A stretch of DNA of 64,000 bases. It comes from Haematobia irritans. Lineage: Eukaryota; Arthropoda; Insecta; Diptera; Muscidae. A program made the position numbers and the translations under genes. The notes beneath the pieces were generated by a model. That model ran no database searches, had not been told where the DNA came from, and worked only from the letters and a program-made list of their open reading frames with translations. The stretch lies in NCBI RefSeq assembly GCF_050003625.1, contig NC_134398.1, forward strand, positions 81,500,003-81,564,002. Direction: 5' to 3'. Below, piece by piece: positions 1 to 11,800 of this stretch; the stretch's first letter is position 1; each line of letters opens with the position of its first letter.

Positions 1-87
1 TTATTCGGTAGTTTTACACGTTCTAGCGTGATAGTTCTTTATCTTTGTTATTAGTAATATTAAAAACTTAATTTAATGTCATGAAAA

Positions 88-490
88 AACTTCTTCGCTT
101 CCACCGGGGGTTGAACCTGTGTCCGTTGGCACCATAACAGAACGCCTTAGCACACTTAGTCAAAATGTCTACTCAAATGCTTGTGACATGAACCGAATAT
201 GACACCGCGGCATGACATTCTAACTAGAGATTTTCTTGATTATTATGCATATGGAACGCTGGTTTAAATCCCGCCGGAGGATATTTTTTATTAAATATTT
301 TTCTAAAAAATATTTTTGATTGTTATACATCGTTTTTGTTTTTTTCGGCATATATTTCTATATAATTATTTTTTGCATCAAAAATCAACAAAAAATTATC
401 GTAAATTGCAAAACCTTCTCCAAAGAACTTCCATGGAAGTGAAGTAGTCAAACGACACAGGTTCAAATGCCAGCGGGGATGATTTTTTAA
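88..490. repeat. tRNA-promoter-like SINE fragments
   Basis: Three short segments resemble a polymerase III B box plus acceptor-end sequence. One is on the - strand at about 105-130 (reads AGGTTCAACCCCCGG). Two are on the + strand at about 262-280 (GGTTTAAATCCCGCCGG) and 458-480 (AGGTTCAAATGCCAGCGG). The + strand ones are followed by T-rich runs. No complete cloverleaf can be drawn, so I read them as degraded tRNA-derived SINE pieces rather than tRNA genes. Confidence 0.4.
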
Positions 491-582
491 TTTTTTTTAT
501 TAATTTTTTATTCTTTTTTGCAAAATTTAATTGTCCAAAACATAAATTTTCATTTAAAACGGCCTAATTCCGTAGTTTCTAA

Positions 583-748
583 GACTTGGCCAAAAGGATT
601 GCATCGGAAGGGTAAAAATCTCGATAGCGGATTCCCCGTGATGCACTTTAAAAGAAATGTTGGTGGACTTGTCCAAAAGGTTTGAATCGGAATTGGAAAA
701 AACTTGATGGGGAATTCCAGGATGTGCTTTAAAAGAAATGTTTGTGGA
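583..748. repeat. Diverged 83-bp tandem duplication
   Basis: Two neighbouring units share CCAAAAGG (590 and 673), an ATCGGAA block, and CTTTAAAAGAAATGTT, at a period of about 83 bp. Small overlapping open frames here (550-796, - strand) are a by-product of the repeat and resemble no known protein. Confidence 0.6.
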
Positions 749-1892
749 ACAACTTCCAATTTTTTGCTGGGATTGTGAATCTGCCTTTAACGTCAAATTT
801 CATGGTTTTCAGCGTTACGGAGTAGTTAGTGTAAGCAAAAGAGTGTTCACGTTACCGCGAGTGCATTGTGTAACGACTTTTGATGCGGTTACAAAATAAT
901 GTAAATTCGGTTTTGAAGGTCTGTAGGAACTTGAAGATACTTAGAGACTTTGTTATTGGCTTTGAGGCCATACATAAATATGGCTTCCGGATTTATATTT
1001 GGAATTCGTAACATTAGATTTTAGGATTGCAGGGAAATGTTTTGTTTAATTTCTAGAGAGAGTTTTAAATTTCTGTCTAAGAGTTCAAGAAATTCATAAG
1101 AAATTATCGCCGTGCGAGACGTAAATTCTGTAGATTATTGATCGAAATGGATAAATAATTTAATTTTCGGATTTCTTTTTTGTAGATACTTTAAAAGTTA
1201 AATAAAGCTATCGTACCGTGACTATATTGACGTATGGCCCTCAATAAATCGTTTTGGATCAATACTCGGATAGTCAAAGGTCATATTAAGACATTAATAG
1301 CAAATTATAAGATGAGTCATTGGTTTTAAAAGTATGAGGCATACGTCCGGGTACATACTTGTTTTTTTTTTTTATCGCAATGAGGTGTCATTTGTGTTCC
1401 TTCATTTTCCATGAACCAGTTCGCAATCTTCTGTTTACATTGATATACTATTATTAATACTGTGATAAACGTTGCGAGTTACTTGTTGTTCTAAAGGCAT
1501 ACAATGTTGACAGAATTCCGATTTCGTTTTGTGCTCCCTATTATCGAACTACGGCTGCGACAGTGGAATCGGTGCACAGTGGGAGCAACATTAATACCGA
1601 TGTGTGAGGCTATTACCCTTATATCTATGTCGTCATCGCTTTTTTAAGTTATGCTATATTAAAAGAAATTATCTTCCAACTAAAGTATAAATTTTTAATG
1701 TAATGGAAAGTGGAAATAGATAAATTTGTGAACATTTCTCACTCAAGTCAGTTCCAAGTGAATGAATACATTATCATTTGTCTTTGCATTCTTTACTACC
1801 GATATAATGAACTAAAAATTTCGGTCCATTCAAGTTCGCAATAACCGTGTTTGACTGTACAATTTTATAAGCAATACGATTTAAATGTAAGA
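749..1892. other. Unassigned AT-rich DNA
   Basis: I see no gene, RNA or clear repeat in this stretch. It contains a T-run near 1360 and no open frame of note. Confidence 0.5.
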
Positions 1893-2446
1893 GATGGGTT
1901 AGTCTAGATTAGTTATAGTGGTAGCCCGTTATTTCAGGATGACTTAGACTATTCAGTTCATTGTGATACCGGAGTTGTGAACTTCTTCTTCTTATTACAG
2001 CACAGAAAAACATTTCAAGAAAATTTTTCCAATTAAAGTCTTAATTGAGTTTTAAAAAATATTCAATTAAAATTTAATTGGTTCAACAAATTTTTTAATT
2101 GAAACAAAAATTAATTACAGAAATTAAGAGTATCAATTAATTTTTTTAATTGACTTTCAATAAATTTTTTATTTGAGACTATCATTTGTGTGTTTGAAGA
2201 CATATCAATTAAAAAATCAATTGGATCAATTAATCTCGTGATTAAAAGTCAAAGTCCGAACGGCTTTTCTCATTATGGTGAAACCAGTTGGACAAGCTTT
2301 TACATCACTCAGATATGTCGCCAGTATTACTGAGAGGGTTTAAACCACTGGTGAAAAACCTTTGGTTTTCGATCAACACTGGGACTGAACCTAGTACCCT
2401 TTGTATGCATGGCTGGCATGCTACCCATTGCACCACGGTGGCTTCC
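1893..2446 (-). mobile_element. SINE copy, interrupted by an AATT-rich insertion
   Basis: This is a diverged - strand copy of the SINE seen intact at 44429-44756. The LINE-like tail (GGCAGCCCG/GACTTAGACTATTCAG block) lies at about 1920-1998. The tRNA-like head (GCATGCTACCCATTGCACCA then CGGTGGCT) lies at 2415-2446. Between tail and body sits about 250 bp of AATTGA-rich DNA (about 2000-2250) that is absent from the intact copy, so the SINE is older than that insertion. No clear target duplication remains. Confidence 0.65.
2000..2250. repeat. AATTGA-rich foldback insertion
   Basis: The stretch is dominated by the words CAATTAA, TTAATTG and AATTGA in both orientations, so it can fold on itself many times. 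It begins near CACAGAAAAA, a common end of short fly DNA elements. It interrupts the SINE around it. Related stretches lie at 3940-4075, 6070-6275, 6645-6870 and 38860-39600. Confidence 0.55.
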
Positions 2447-2868
2447 AAGATATAAGGGTTAAATACCAAACATTTTTACAAACGTGAAATAAATCACCAC
2501 AAACCCGAAAGGTTTGAAGAAATACGCACAACCTCCACGAATTTAAACAAATCTGATTTTGCAGTTACACACTATCTCCCATAGTGAGCCTTTGAATTGA
2601 TATGACTGTAAAGTCATCGCTTTATAAAATTGTTTTTTGTTGAAGTGCTAAAACATACTCCTTAAAACGAATTTTGATAAGAATTAGTAATTCGATCAAA
2701 CACCTGGTCTATTCTTTGTGTGACTAATAGCCAAATGGCGCAAAGTTTCAAAATCGCAAGCACTTGGCCTACAGTTATTAAAAAACAACAAAACGGAAGT
2801 ATGATAAGAGTGGTATTTATGTGAGAGCAACAACATTATGCGAGAATGTTATAAAGGTCCTGTTCGAA
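2447..2868. other. Unassigned DNA
   Basis: No gene or repeat recognised between the SINE and the hairpin. Confidence 0.4.
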
Positions 2869-2968
2869 ACAGAAACTTTTTACTATGGTAAGATACCAAT
2901 GGTGAAAAACTCAGCAATTGTTTTTCACCATAGTAAATGGGTATCTTACCATAGTAAAAAGTTTCTGT
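2869..2968. repeat. Perfect 29-bp inverted repeat, nested hairpin
   Basis: The arm at 2869-2897 (starts ACAGAAACTTTTTACTATGG) is the exact reverse complement of 2940-2968. Inside it a second 12-bp pair, ATGGTGAAAAAC at 2899-2910 and GTTTTTCACCAT at 2920-2931, closes a 9-nt loop. The whole 100-bp unit would form a long hairpin as RNA or a cruciform as DNA. It could be a very short foldback element or a small-RNA precursor; the sequence alone does not decide. Confidence 0.85.
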
Positions 2969-3540
2969 TGTTGGTGTACTCATTTCTTTAAAAAATAAAA
3001 CTACTTTTTGTTAAGGGTGTGAAGATAAATTCGTGAGTTAAATTCGTGATTTGTGTCTCGGCTAAGCAAAATTCAAATTTGTGGAACGAACTTTGTGGGA
3101 CGAATTTAACTTGTGGAACGTATTCCAAAAAAATTAAATTTTCTTAAAAAGAGGCAACTTTGTGGTGGAAAAACTGCCAAACACCGTCAGTTATTTTATG
3201 TGTAGTCATACTATGCATTAGTATGAAAAACAAAAAAATGATCCATAAGAGATAACCGCTAATAACTCTAAAGTCGTATAAAAGTGTCAATATATCCTGA
3301 ACTAATGGACATAAGATAGTAAAATAAAAAAATAAAAACATGAAAGGGGTATCAAAATAAGATTCTTAAATAACGTCAAAAATCTCTTGCACAGTACTAG
3401 TGCAAAAGATTTTCATCAGATATCGGCAACATATAGCTCCGATATTGGATCGCCTATATCTGGGAAAATATTCTAGAGGAATTGACCAGACAAAATGACA
3501 GTGGTAGATATTGGCCTGGACCAAATTTTGGTCCATATAC

Positions 3541-3734
3541 ATATTTCTATTAAATTGCTTTAGTTTCGTTTACCTACAGGATGTTTCGCATTAAAAATTA
3601 ATAATTTTATTTAATATTAATTTTTCCTTCCTACGTAATTGAGCTATGTTCATTATTTAGCTGAACTTTTGTACAAAGTGAATATAGCTCGGTTTTTGTC
3701 TCCGCTAAGATAAAGTTAACTTTAACTTCACGGA
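3541..3734. repeat. Dispersed repeat, copy 1 of 2
   Basis: This shares an ordered set of blocks with 52341-52531: ATATTTCTATTAAATTG at the start, a TTCATTATTT block, GTCTCCGCTAA and CTTTAACTTCACGGA at the end. The copies are diverged but collinear. No coding potential or terminal repeats were seen. Confidence 0.6.
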
Positions 3735-3939
3735 CATAAATAAATCAGTATTGTTCATTTTTCGTTTATTTTTACCTACATTAGTACATAGCATCGACGG
3801 TATTTTTTAGTGATCTGGGGTTCTTCGATAATATCGCTATCGGAAAATAAGTATCGATAGTACCTGAAAAATAAAACTATCGATGGTGCTATCGATAGTT
3901 TTGCAGCTCTAACGTGCACTTTTTTATTGAAAACCAACA

Positions 3940-4075
3940 CGATTTTCAATTAAAAATGTAATCGACTTTTGTCACGGAATCAATTGATTAAAAAAATGAT
4001 TGTTTTTTGACATAAAATTCAATCAGTGTTTTAATTGATATTGGCAATAAATTTCAATTAAAAAAACTAATATAT
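3940..4075. repeat. AATTGA-rich repeat
   Basis: Alternating CAATTAA/TTAATTG words, as at 2000-2250. No coding potential. Confidence 0.45.
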
Positions 4076-4237
4076 ATATCGCACCCAAAACTTATTTAAT
4101 TTTATTTGAAATAAAAGAAAATATGCGTTTCTTATAAAAATATTTTATTTTTGTAAATATAAAAAGAATTTGGTTCTTGTTATTTGAGTGTTTTGTTTTA
4201 ACATAACTTACTCATACAATTATGATTAATAAGAACT

Positions 4238-4439
4238 AAAGGGGGGTATTAAATTTAGCCGCTAAAATCGAATAAAAATCAGTATAAATAATATTATAAC
4301 CCTTTGATTGAAATGTTAATAAAACTTGATGGGGAATACCCCAAAGTAACTTTTCACAAAGTATATATTTTTAGAGAAAAGTAATCGTGAAAAAATGAAA
4401 ATTTTAGCGGCTAAACCCGAACCTTATTCCCACCCTTAA
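4238..4439. mobile_element. Short MITE with GCCGCTAAAAT inverted ends
   Basis: The left end reads AAAGGGGGGTATTAAATTTA then GCCGCTAAAAT (4238-4268). The right end (about 4401-4439) is its imperfect inverse (ATTTTAGCGGCTAAAC ... CCCACCCTT). Total length is about 200 bp with no ORF, the form of a non-autonomous DNA element. A related left end (AGTTCGAGTTTAGTCGC) appears alone at 9561-9605. Confidence 0.6.
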
Positions 4440-5253
4440 GGTTGAAAAAAAAAACTATATAAATCATTATCCTCCATATTGTAATAACCGTGTCAGCATG
4501 TTCCTTCTAATATCTAGATGCGCCTAGATTTCCAATAAATCAGTAGTCTGTAGGCTAAATTAGTTTTTCTGAAAATAAACCGAATTAAAAGTTAAACATT
4601 ACCTGCATAGAATGCCAAGTTGAATTCTTAGGATTATGTTGCAGATTAATATTCTTCTTTTGCAGTTGTAGACTTTTGGTGTCTTAAGGCGCTCGCCAAG
4701 TCTAATTTTAGTAGCGATTCCTTTCCAATATTTGAATCAATCTTAGACAAAAATAATGGCAAAGCAATAATATTTGGTATTATATTGAGGATTAGCAATA
4801 CTTTGCAAATTCTGGAAATAAAAAATATATAAATGGAAAACATACATATTATTATACATATTTATTGCGATTTTCGGGTATTTTTCGTATTTTTAAATCT
4901 AAACGAAAGAAAGTTTTACCATTACATAAATATTGTAATGCAGCTCATTAGATTATTTATCAGATATGCTCCTGTTTGGGTTCAAACTGAAAAAGACAGG
5001 TAAAATAAAAATGCAATTTAATGTCAATGCTACTTCTTGAAGTTATATCTTCCAATGAACTCACACCGCTCTCGATTTTAAGAAAACTCGGCGTTAAATT
5101 TACAATTTTAAAACATCAAAACGGTATTCACCTTTTGATTGCAAAAATCTACTTATACTAGATGATTTTTGATTAAAAGGAGTTGATTGATTGACCAATT
5201 TTACGACATAAAAATGCTCACTAAGGGAAATGAAAAAAAATATGGTCAGCCTT
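4440..5253. other. Unassigned AT-rich DNA
   Basis: No gene recognised. The small open frames here have no domain-like features. Confidence 0.4.
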
Positions 5254-5842
5254 CACACTGAAAAAATATTGTCGTGAGGCCAAAGACTTCATATCCTTAA
5301 ATTACGAATGCAAATTTAGCTTAGCATTAGAAGACGCATTTCTCCAATATGAAGTATTTTTCCTTGTCCAAAAGCCGATAAACTTTTAAATGAAGTCGTG
5401 TTGTCCTTATTTATTTATTTATTTAGAAAGAAAGTTTCTTTAAAATTAATGAAATTGTCTTTAAATTTGTTGTCTTTTTGCAACTTGACTGCAAAGCAAA
5501 AACTCGTTCAAAAATAGGACATGTTTTTCAACACTTTATTTTAAAGATGTTTTTACTTCAAACATAGCATAATTTCCACTGGAAGTCGAGCCTGAATTTG
5601 GAAAATAAAGTTGTTGTTAACTCGTTTTTAAAGAACTTTGATAGCCTATGAAGAAAAAATCTGAAAAATCGAAAAATAAAAATTTGCTTCCTGGAAAGCA
5701 AGTACACAAAACCCAAATTTAAAAGAGAATTGTGTCTTAAAAGTATCCTTACTTGTATTCTCCGCTTCTTTGGCCCGGAATCAATACAAAAATTGTTAAA
5801 GACAAAATCTTTGGAACCGCGCATGCTTTGTTTTTCAGTGTG
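5254..5842. mobile_element. CACTGAA-TIR MITE, copy 1
   Basis: The ends are inverted: CACACTGAAAAAA at 5254 and TTTTTCAGTGTG ending at 5842. The interior is collinear with 26011-26666 over nearly its whole length (for example the GTCGTGAGG block near the left end and the TTACTTGTATTCTCCGCTTC block near the right). A 5' piece is also at 61671-61900. With no transposase and about 590 bp, it is a non-autonomous DNA element. The 103-codon - strand frame at 5558-5869 is not conserved as protein in copy 2 and is rejected as a gene. Confidence 0.75.
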
Positions 5843-6069
5843 CAATGGAAAACGGTATTCACATTTCACAATTGCTTACCTTCAATAAATGTATGTTATA
5901 TTGTGTTTCATTTTTACAATACCACAAAACCCAAACACAGGTAATTCCAAATGCGTTCTTGGCATATATTTTTTCAGACCTTTACCGGACATTTGTTGTT
6001 GCACACTTTATTTATTTCAACCCTTTGTTATGATTTGTTATTGCGTTTGAAAATATTTATGCACACACA

Positions 6070-6275
6070 CACAATTTTTTTCTGATTGAATCACGAAATT
6101 CATTGATCCAATTAATTTTTTAATTGAAATGTCTTCAATCACGTTTGTAATTGAAAATTGATTCCGTATTGATTAACAAAATAATTGAATCAATTAATAT
6201 TTTAATTGGAAACGTAACAAATAATAACAAAATAATTGAATCAATTAACATATAATTGAAAAAATTTCGGTGATA
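6070..6275. repeat. AATTGA-rich foldback repeat
   Basis: ACACACAC at the left and TTTGTGTGT at the right bracket a run of AATTGAATCAATTAA words. It looks like a short inverted element of the same kind as at 2000-2250. Confidence 0.5.
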
Positions 6276-6644
6276 CTTATTTGTGTGTAGTGTAGGAATT
6301 TGAAAAATAATTTAAGTAAAATGTTGCAATTTTTCAAAATGTGTATCCTATTATTTGAGTTTGGTACTAATACAGAAGTCTCCCTTTAGTAATGGTTACC
6401 TTGTCCGAATTACATAGTTGTGGATCTCACCCAGATCTATTCTTATAACCGTGATTTGCATAAACCATTTTACCTAACACAACGTACGCATTTGCATTTC
6501 TCAATATATTTTGATATTTATTGCACGTAAATTTTAATGAAATAAGGCAAGTAAACTATAGTTTTTGCCACGTTCGCACTATATCTGACTCGGTGTAACC
6601 GAAAAATTTTCCTATCATTCCAAACCAATTTATTACACAGACAA

Positions 6645-6870
6645 AAATATCACCAAAATATTTCCAATTAAAGAGTTGATTGAAGTTGAAAAATTCAATT
6701 AATAAATTAATTTGTACAATTACCTTTTTAATCAAGATAGAAGCATTAAGGTAATTAAATCAATAATTGAACATTTTTAAATTTTTGATTAAGAAATTAA
6801 TTGATACAATAAACTTTTTAATCAAAGAACTAAGTGAGTTAAAAAATTGATGGAAATTTTTTAATGTCGT
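6645..6870. repeat. AATTGA-rich repeat
   Basis: The same word composition as the previous entry, ending in the CGTGAGT cluster. No coding potential. Confidence 0.45.
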
Positions 6871-7215
6871 GCGTGAGCGTGAGTCACGAAAATAATATCT
6901 TCGTGAGTGTGCGTGAGTAACGAATTTCGGAAAAACACGCTCACGAAATTAATCCCGCGCATGAACATAAAATGCTTACGAGTTCAATTCATATATAATT
7001 TTAGTGACATCCTAAGTGTTAAAAGTTTTATAACGCTCTCGAGTTTAATCATACTAATATTTTCAGTCAGGTTCTATGTTATAGGTAAATTACTCATAAA
7101 ATTATTCGTGAGTCACGACATTTTTCGTGAGTCAAATATCGTGCGTGAGTGTGCGTGAATAAGATTTCTCCGTCGTGAGTGTGCGTGAGTTAAATATTAC
7201 TCACGTGCACGTCAA
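6862..7215. repeat. CGTGAGT word clusters
   Basis: Two clusters (6862-6960 and 7105-7215) are built from GTGCGTGAGT, TCGTGAGTCACGA and their inverses, with a plain AT-rich spacer between them. The second cluster ends in ACTCACGTGCACG, so the pair could fold. The 83-codon frame across it is compositionally repeat-driven. Confidence 0.55.
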
Positions 7216-7368
7216 ACTAAAACATCTCAACTCGGTGTGAACGGTGAAATGTTTTGGAAAAACGAATGAGGAAAACGAGTCAGTGAGAGCATAGAATAAG
7301 CTCTAACCTAAAAGGGGCCGAGATATGTCCACTTTTATTCAGTGGCCACAGAGTCCAAACAAACAAGT

Positions 7369-7546
7369 GTGGGTTAATCAAACCAACGTGGAATGGAAAT
7401 AGAAATCAAGATCTACTCAAAAACATAATTCATGTGCTCCAGACCCGCTGGAAATATGTGGGCTAACCAAATCAACATGTAATCGAAGTAGAAACCGAGA
7501 TCTACTCAAAACTATAACTCATGTGTTCCAGAAATGTTGTTTCTAA
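7369..7546. repeat. 89-bp tandem duplication
   Basis: Two head-to-tail units start with GTGGGTTAATCAAACCAAC and GTGGGCTAACCAAATCAAC, and both contain GATCTACTCAAAA and CTCCAGA/TTCCAGA. The period is 89 bp. No ORF runs through both. Confidence 0.7.
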
Positions 7547-7665
7547 TTTTGTCTCTTCCTTTAAAAAGAAACATAAATCGTTTAAACAAAAAACAATTTT
7601 CGATTTTTTGTTCGGTTGTTAATGTTAGGCACTGTCCCTATTATTTTTCACATGACTGTGTATTC

Positions 7666-7667
7666 AA

Positions 7668-7702
<35 letters not shown>

Positions 7703-7704
7703 AA
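7666..7704. repeat. (AAAT)n microsatellite
   Basis: About ten uninterrupted AAAT units. Confidence 0.95.
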
Positions 7705-8529
7705 GGTACATATAATGCCCTAGATGTGATTTTGTAATTAACCCATGATGTGCCCGTTTAATCGTACTGGTTTGTGTCTTTAATACGTAAGTTGTATTCC
7801 ATGTATAGCAATTTGTCAGGCTTTTTATTGGATAAATATGTTACATGTTATAATACAGAATACATAGTGTGGTGGTATTTGTTTGTTTTGCAATATCATT
7901 TTTTTTAATTTGCAATTAACACCTTATTCATTTTCGTCAGAGCTGTGTATCTATCTGTGCAATTACTAACTTAGATTTTATTTTCTCTTCTATGTACAAT
8001 TTGCTCAGGTAAATAAAAATAACTCAGTGTGCTTTAAAATATATCTTAAAAGGTGTGAATGTTTCCATAATGTTCAAACTGGAAATTTAAAAATTTTGTT
8101 TATTTATTTTTGTACTTGCCCGTGCATAGTTTGTTTAAGCGAAAGGAGGCATAAGCCATGTGAAGCAGGTGCTTTTGTAGAGATAATACAATATTTTTTA
8201 GAAGAAACGAAATTCAATGTTGTTGATTCATATTTGTTTTCATTTTGTTTTCTTTTTTTAACTAATATAGTAATATGTTTTGCTGTGTATAGAATATGAA
8301 ATAATAAAATGGTTATCTATGTATATAATTCCCCTAAAACTGAGTGTAAATTTGAATTAAAATTTTCTCAATAATTGTACTCTTAAGAATCAATGATATA
8401 CATTTTAATTTCTTTTCGATATTAATTTTATTTTGAAATTGAAAAAATTCAATGTTAGGCTATACCATCAACAAAAAACTGAAAGTATTTCACAGCGAGA
8501 ATCCTTCTAGCCATATGCCTCTATTATTT
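7705..8529. other. Unassigned AT-rich DNA
   Basis: No gene or repeat recognised. Short frames at 8027-8299 and 8452-8661 lack any recognisable features. Confidence 0.4.
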
Positions 8530-9208
8530 CCTATAGGTAGGGTTTTTTTCCCGGGAACGGGATCCCCGAGAAATTTTTTTTTTCGCTCCCGCTTTCCCGG
8601 GAAATTTTCTTTACAATATTTTATGTATAATAGAGGGTTTTATATGACAAATGACAGTTGAAATCTAGTTAACGGCCATTTTCATGTAGCTCCGTTAGGC
8701 TTTAACTGCCAGTTAACAGAAAGTAAATTGCAAATATCTTCTCTTCGGTTAACTTTAAGTTCCTAATTTGCATATGGAATATAAAGGCAAGATGACTATG
8801 GTACCAAGCCGTAGTAGTTGCCTTGTGGAACATACATAGTCGTGGGTTCTAATCCAGAATCTAACGAGCTCCCAATTGTTAAAAAGAAGTATGCACGTCC
8901 TAATTTATGATTGTCATATTTCTGTAAACCGACATTCCGATAGACTGGTAGACTGAGTAAACCTTTAAAAACAACGGGACATTTTACCTTATGTAACCCA
9001 CGTCGGCAATTGCATAAATAAGATAATGCACCGCTGAAAAACTTTTTGGTGTTCGGTCGAAGTAGGAATTGAACGCACGACCATGTGTCTAAATGTATTC
9101 CACATCAAAGCAGATTTCCCTTTGACCGGGATCCCGGGAAAATCGAAAAAAATTCCCGCTTTTCCGGGAATGCAAAAAGTCTGGGAAAAAGAAACCCCTA
9201 CCTATAGG
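8530..9208. mobile_element. Foldback element with CCTATAGGTAGGG ends
   Basis: The left end CCTATAGGTAGGG followed by TTTTTTTCCCGGG (8530 on) is mirrored at the right end by GGGAAAAAGAAACCCC then TACCTATAGG (to 9208). Further inverted G/C-rich blocks (CCCGGGAAA, GCTTTCCCGGGA) lie inside each end. The interior includes a piece resembling the SINE body (GGTGTTCGGTCGAAGTAGGA, 9050-9069). No transposase is encoded. Confidence 0.6.
8655..8790. repeat. Dispersed repeat, inverted relative to 39620-40010
   Basis: The words AACGGCCATTTTCAT, CTCCGTTAGGCTTTAA, CCAGTTAACAGAAAGTAAA and AAAGGCAAGATGAC recur in reverse complement near 39690-40005. This piece lies inside the 8530-9208 foldback. Confidence 0.6.
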
Positions 9209-11800
9209 TAGTAGTTCAAAATTCATTCTTGGAAAAGTTTTCATATAATATGTTAATAGTACAAAACACACATATGGAAAACTGTAGTTTTTAAAGACAT
9301 AACAGTTATTTTAACTCTTTTACATCAATATAATCTGTTATTATAAAAAAAAAAACAATTATTTTGGTTATAAATGATTGGCTAAGTGGTTTATTACTTA
9401 GAAATTGGTCATTTATATTTTATAAACCTTCCAACCAAACAATGAAATTGTTAAAATTATTCTTAAAAAATTTAAATTACTTACTTACTGTTTAAGCCGA
9501 ACATTTTTTTTAATTTTTCTGCCTGGGTATTAATAAATATAGGTAGTACAAAATATAGTTAAAGGTGAGTAGTAAGTTCGAGTTTAGTCGCAAAAATCGA
9601 AAATAAGTCTGTAAAGCAAAAAAAAAAAATTCTAACTTTTTGTGCAAATTTTATTTTTATTATTTTCTTTAAAATAAATTATTATAAAAGAAGGCAGCCG
9701 TGACATTTACTCTATTTTAGCGTGACAATGTGAACTTAAAACCGGCTTTTAAGTGGAATGGTTTAAATGAACTTAAAATAGAGAGCTGCCGCTATTTCTA
9801 AGACGTACTTATTGCGTTTCCACTGAAAACAAAAGTTGTCCGATGATACATTTATTTTTGGTGCACAAAAAAATATTTAATTTTATTCGAAACTCTCCAC
9901 AGCCAAATGAATTTTTTCTTAAAAAGATTGAAAAAATTTTAGTTAAAAATTCGCATGGGGTAAATAATGTTTTTGTCCATAAAACAGTTTGCTTTTTTCT
10001 GTGCAAGGATTCTGTATTTAACAAAGTTGAAAAATGAATTTGCATAGTTTTCTATTAAATTATTTTTGCTATCATTTATCTACTTGACTCATTAGATTTG
10101 AAAATTATAAAATATTCAAAATTACAAATGCACAAGTCATATTTAATTGGTTTTCCAACAAATATATCTGGAATTATAAGATTCATGTCACATGAGTGAT
10201 CAAAACCGGTGATCGGTTTTCGTGAAAATCCCATTTTCGTTGGACCGGTAGAACCGGTATGTTTAAGCCTCAACAACAGGCTTTCAGTTTTTATATTTTC
10301 ACTGAAAAATTGCCAAATTTAGGCAAATACATCTGTTTATTTTAAAAAACTGCAATGAAAGCACTTCCAAATAGGTAAAACATGCATTTGATGTAAAAAA
10401 AATTGTGTCGAACTTTTAATAATAAAATTAGATTTTCCTTTCAAAATTACATTTTTTATGAAAACCGGTTGAACCTGTAATGCTGATTATTTGTTTCGAA
10501 AAATAGTCCGATTTTTCAAAACTGACTTTCAAAAAATTAAAATTTAATTGAAATATTACACATTACTCTCCGGTAATATGTAAGTTTTCCAACAGCAAAA
10601 CCTCAAAATTCGAAACATTACCTCTAACATTATGTCCGTGCGTTACAATTTGCAATAGCTGGAGTTAAAATATTCGTAACAAATATTATATTAGATCACG
10701 CGAATGTCAATGAGTTCCAAGATTTCAATATTCTGCAATTCTCATTTTACTCAATGAAGGAAATATCAAAGTATAGAAAACTTCCAATTAATTGAATTCT
10801 TCTAATTGAATTCTTTTAAATCTTTTATTTTCACTGGCGATTGCATCGAGGCAAATGTATGAGAAATATCTTTTAAAATGTTCTATCAACAACGCTGAGG
10901 ATAGAAGAACTGTAATTCTGCTCATTGCCCTATGGTCTTCAGATTTATTGTCAGAAAATAATTGCTGCTCTCACCATTCGTTATACACGACATTGCCATT
11001 ATTTCAGAAGAAAATACGATGTCTGTATTGTTTTTATTGCTATCAATAGAAGACACCCCAGCAATTTTTAACGATATCACTCAACATCGGCTGAGCAGCA
11101 TCAAGATCTTATTATATTCGGACAATTGAACTTTCATTTAATTCAATTGGGTTTAATTAAGAAAGCAAATCATTCACAAAATAAGTTTCAGTTTGTGACT
11201 TGAGATTGTCGTATGTTTTCTCACCATTCACTGACACTGTGTATTGTATTCTGTCCGTAGACATGTTTATTTATATAATATAAATGTGGAATATTTAAAA
11301 AAAATTTAAAGACAGTGGCGAGAGAGGCACTTATATCTCAAAACTACTACTATTGGTTTAACGACAGGTATTACTTGTTTTTTTGTTGTTGTATTTTATT
11401 TGTTGAATTTGACGTCAAGGCATTACACATTGTTTACAGCTGCATTTACGGTCGTAACTTGTTGCTTCATTGATCCCAATTACCCATTAAAACCCTGGTC
11501 AATTTCTTTAAACACTTTAAAAACAATTTTGTATTCCCGCATATACAAATTTAAAATTTCAGAAAATCTTAGAGGTCCTAAGATCTTTGTCCATGTTTAT
11601 GTTTTTTTTTCTAAAGTTGATAACTTCCTTCCTTCGAGGATAGGGATTTTGTCATGGTTCTGACTACCTTACGGGAAATGAATGCACCCCAGAACCGGTA
11701 CAGGATTAACCCCTGGTGTGTGTGGACCAGAGATGGTCCGAGTAGCAATTTTTTGGATTTTCTACTGTCAAAAATTTGTAAACGTCGAAAACGTCATATA
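9209..11800. other. Unassigned DNA
   Basis: No protein-coding gene can be supported. The frames at 9843-10045 overlap on both strands and 10855-11049, 11400-11663 have no recognisable domains. A lone left end of the GCCGCTAAAAT MITE lies at 9561-9605. Confidence 0.4.

Noticed and set aside
550..796. Two overlapping small frames on the - strand
   Set aside because: They lie on an 83-bp tandem duplication and show no domain or codon signal.
5558..5869. 103-codon frame on the - strand
   Set aside because: It lies wholly within a MITE and is not preserved as protein in the other copy at 26011-26666.
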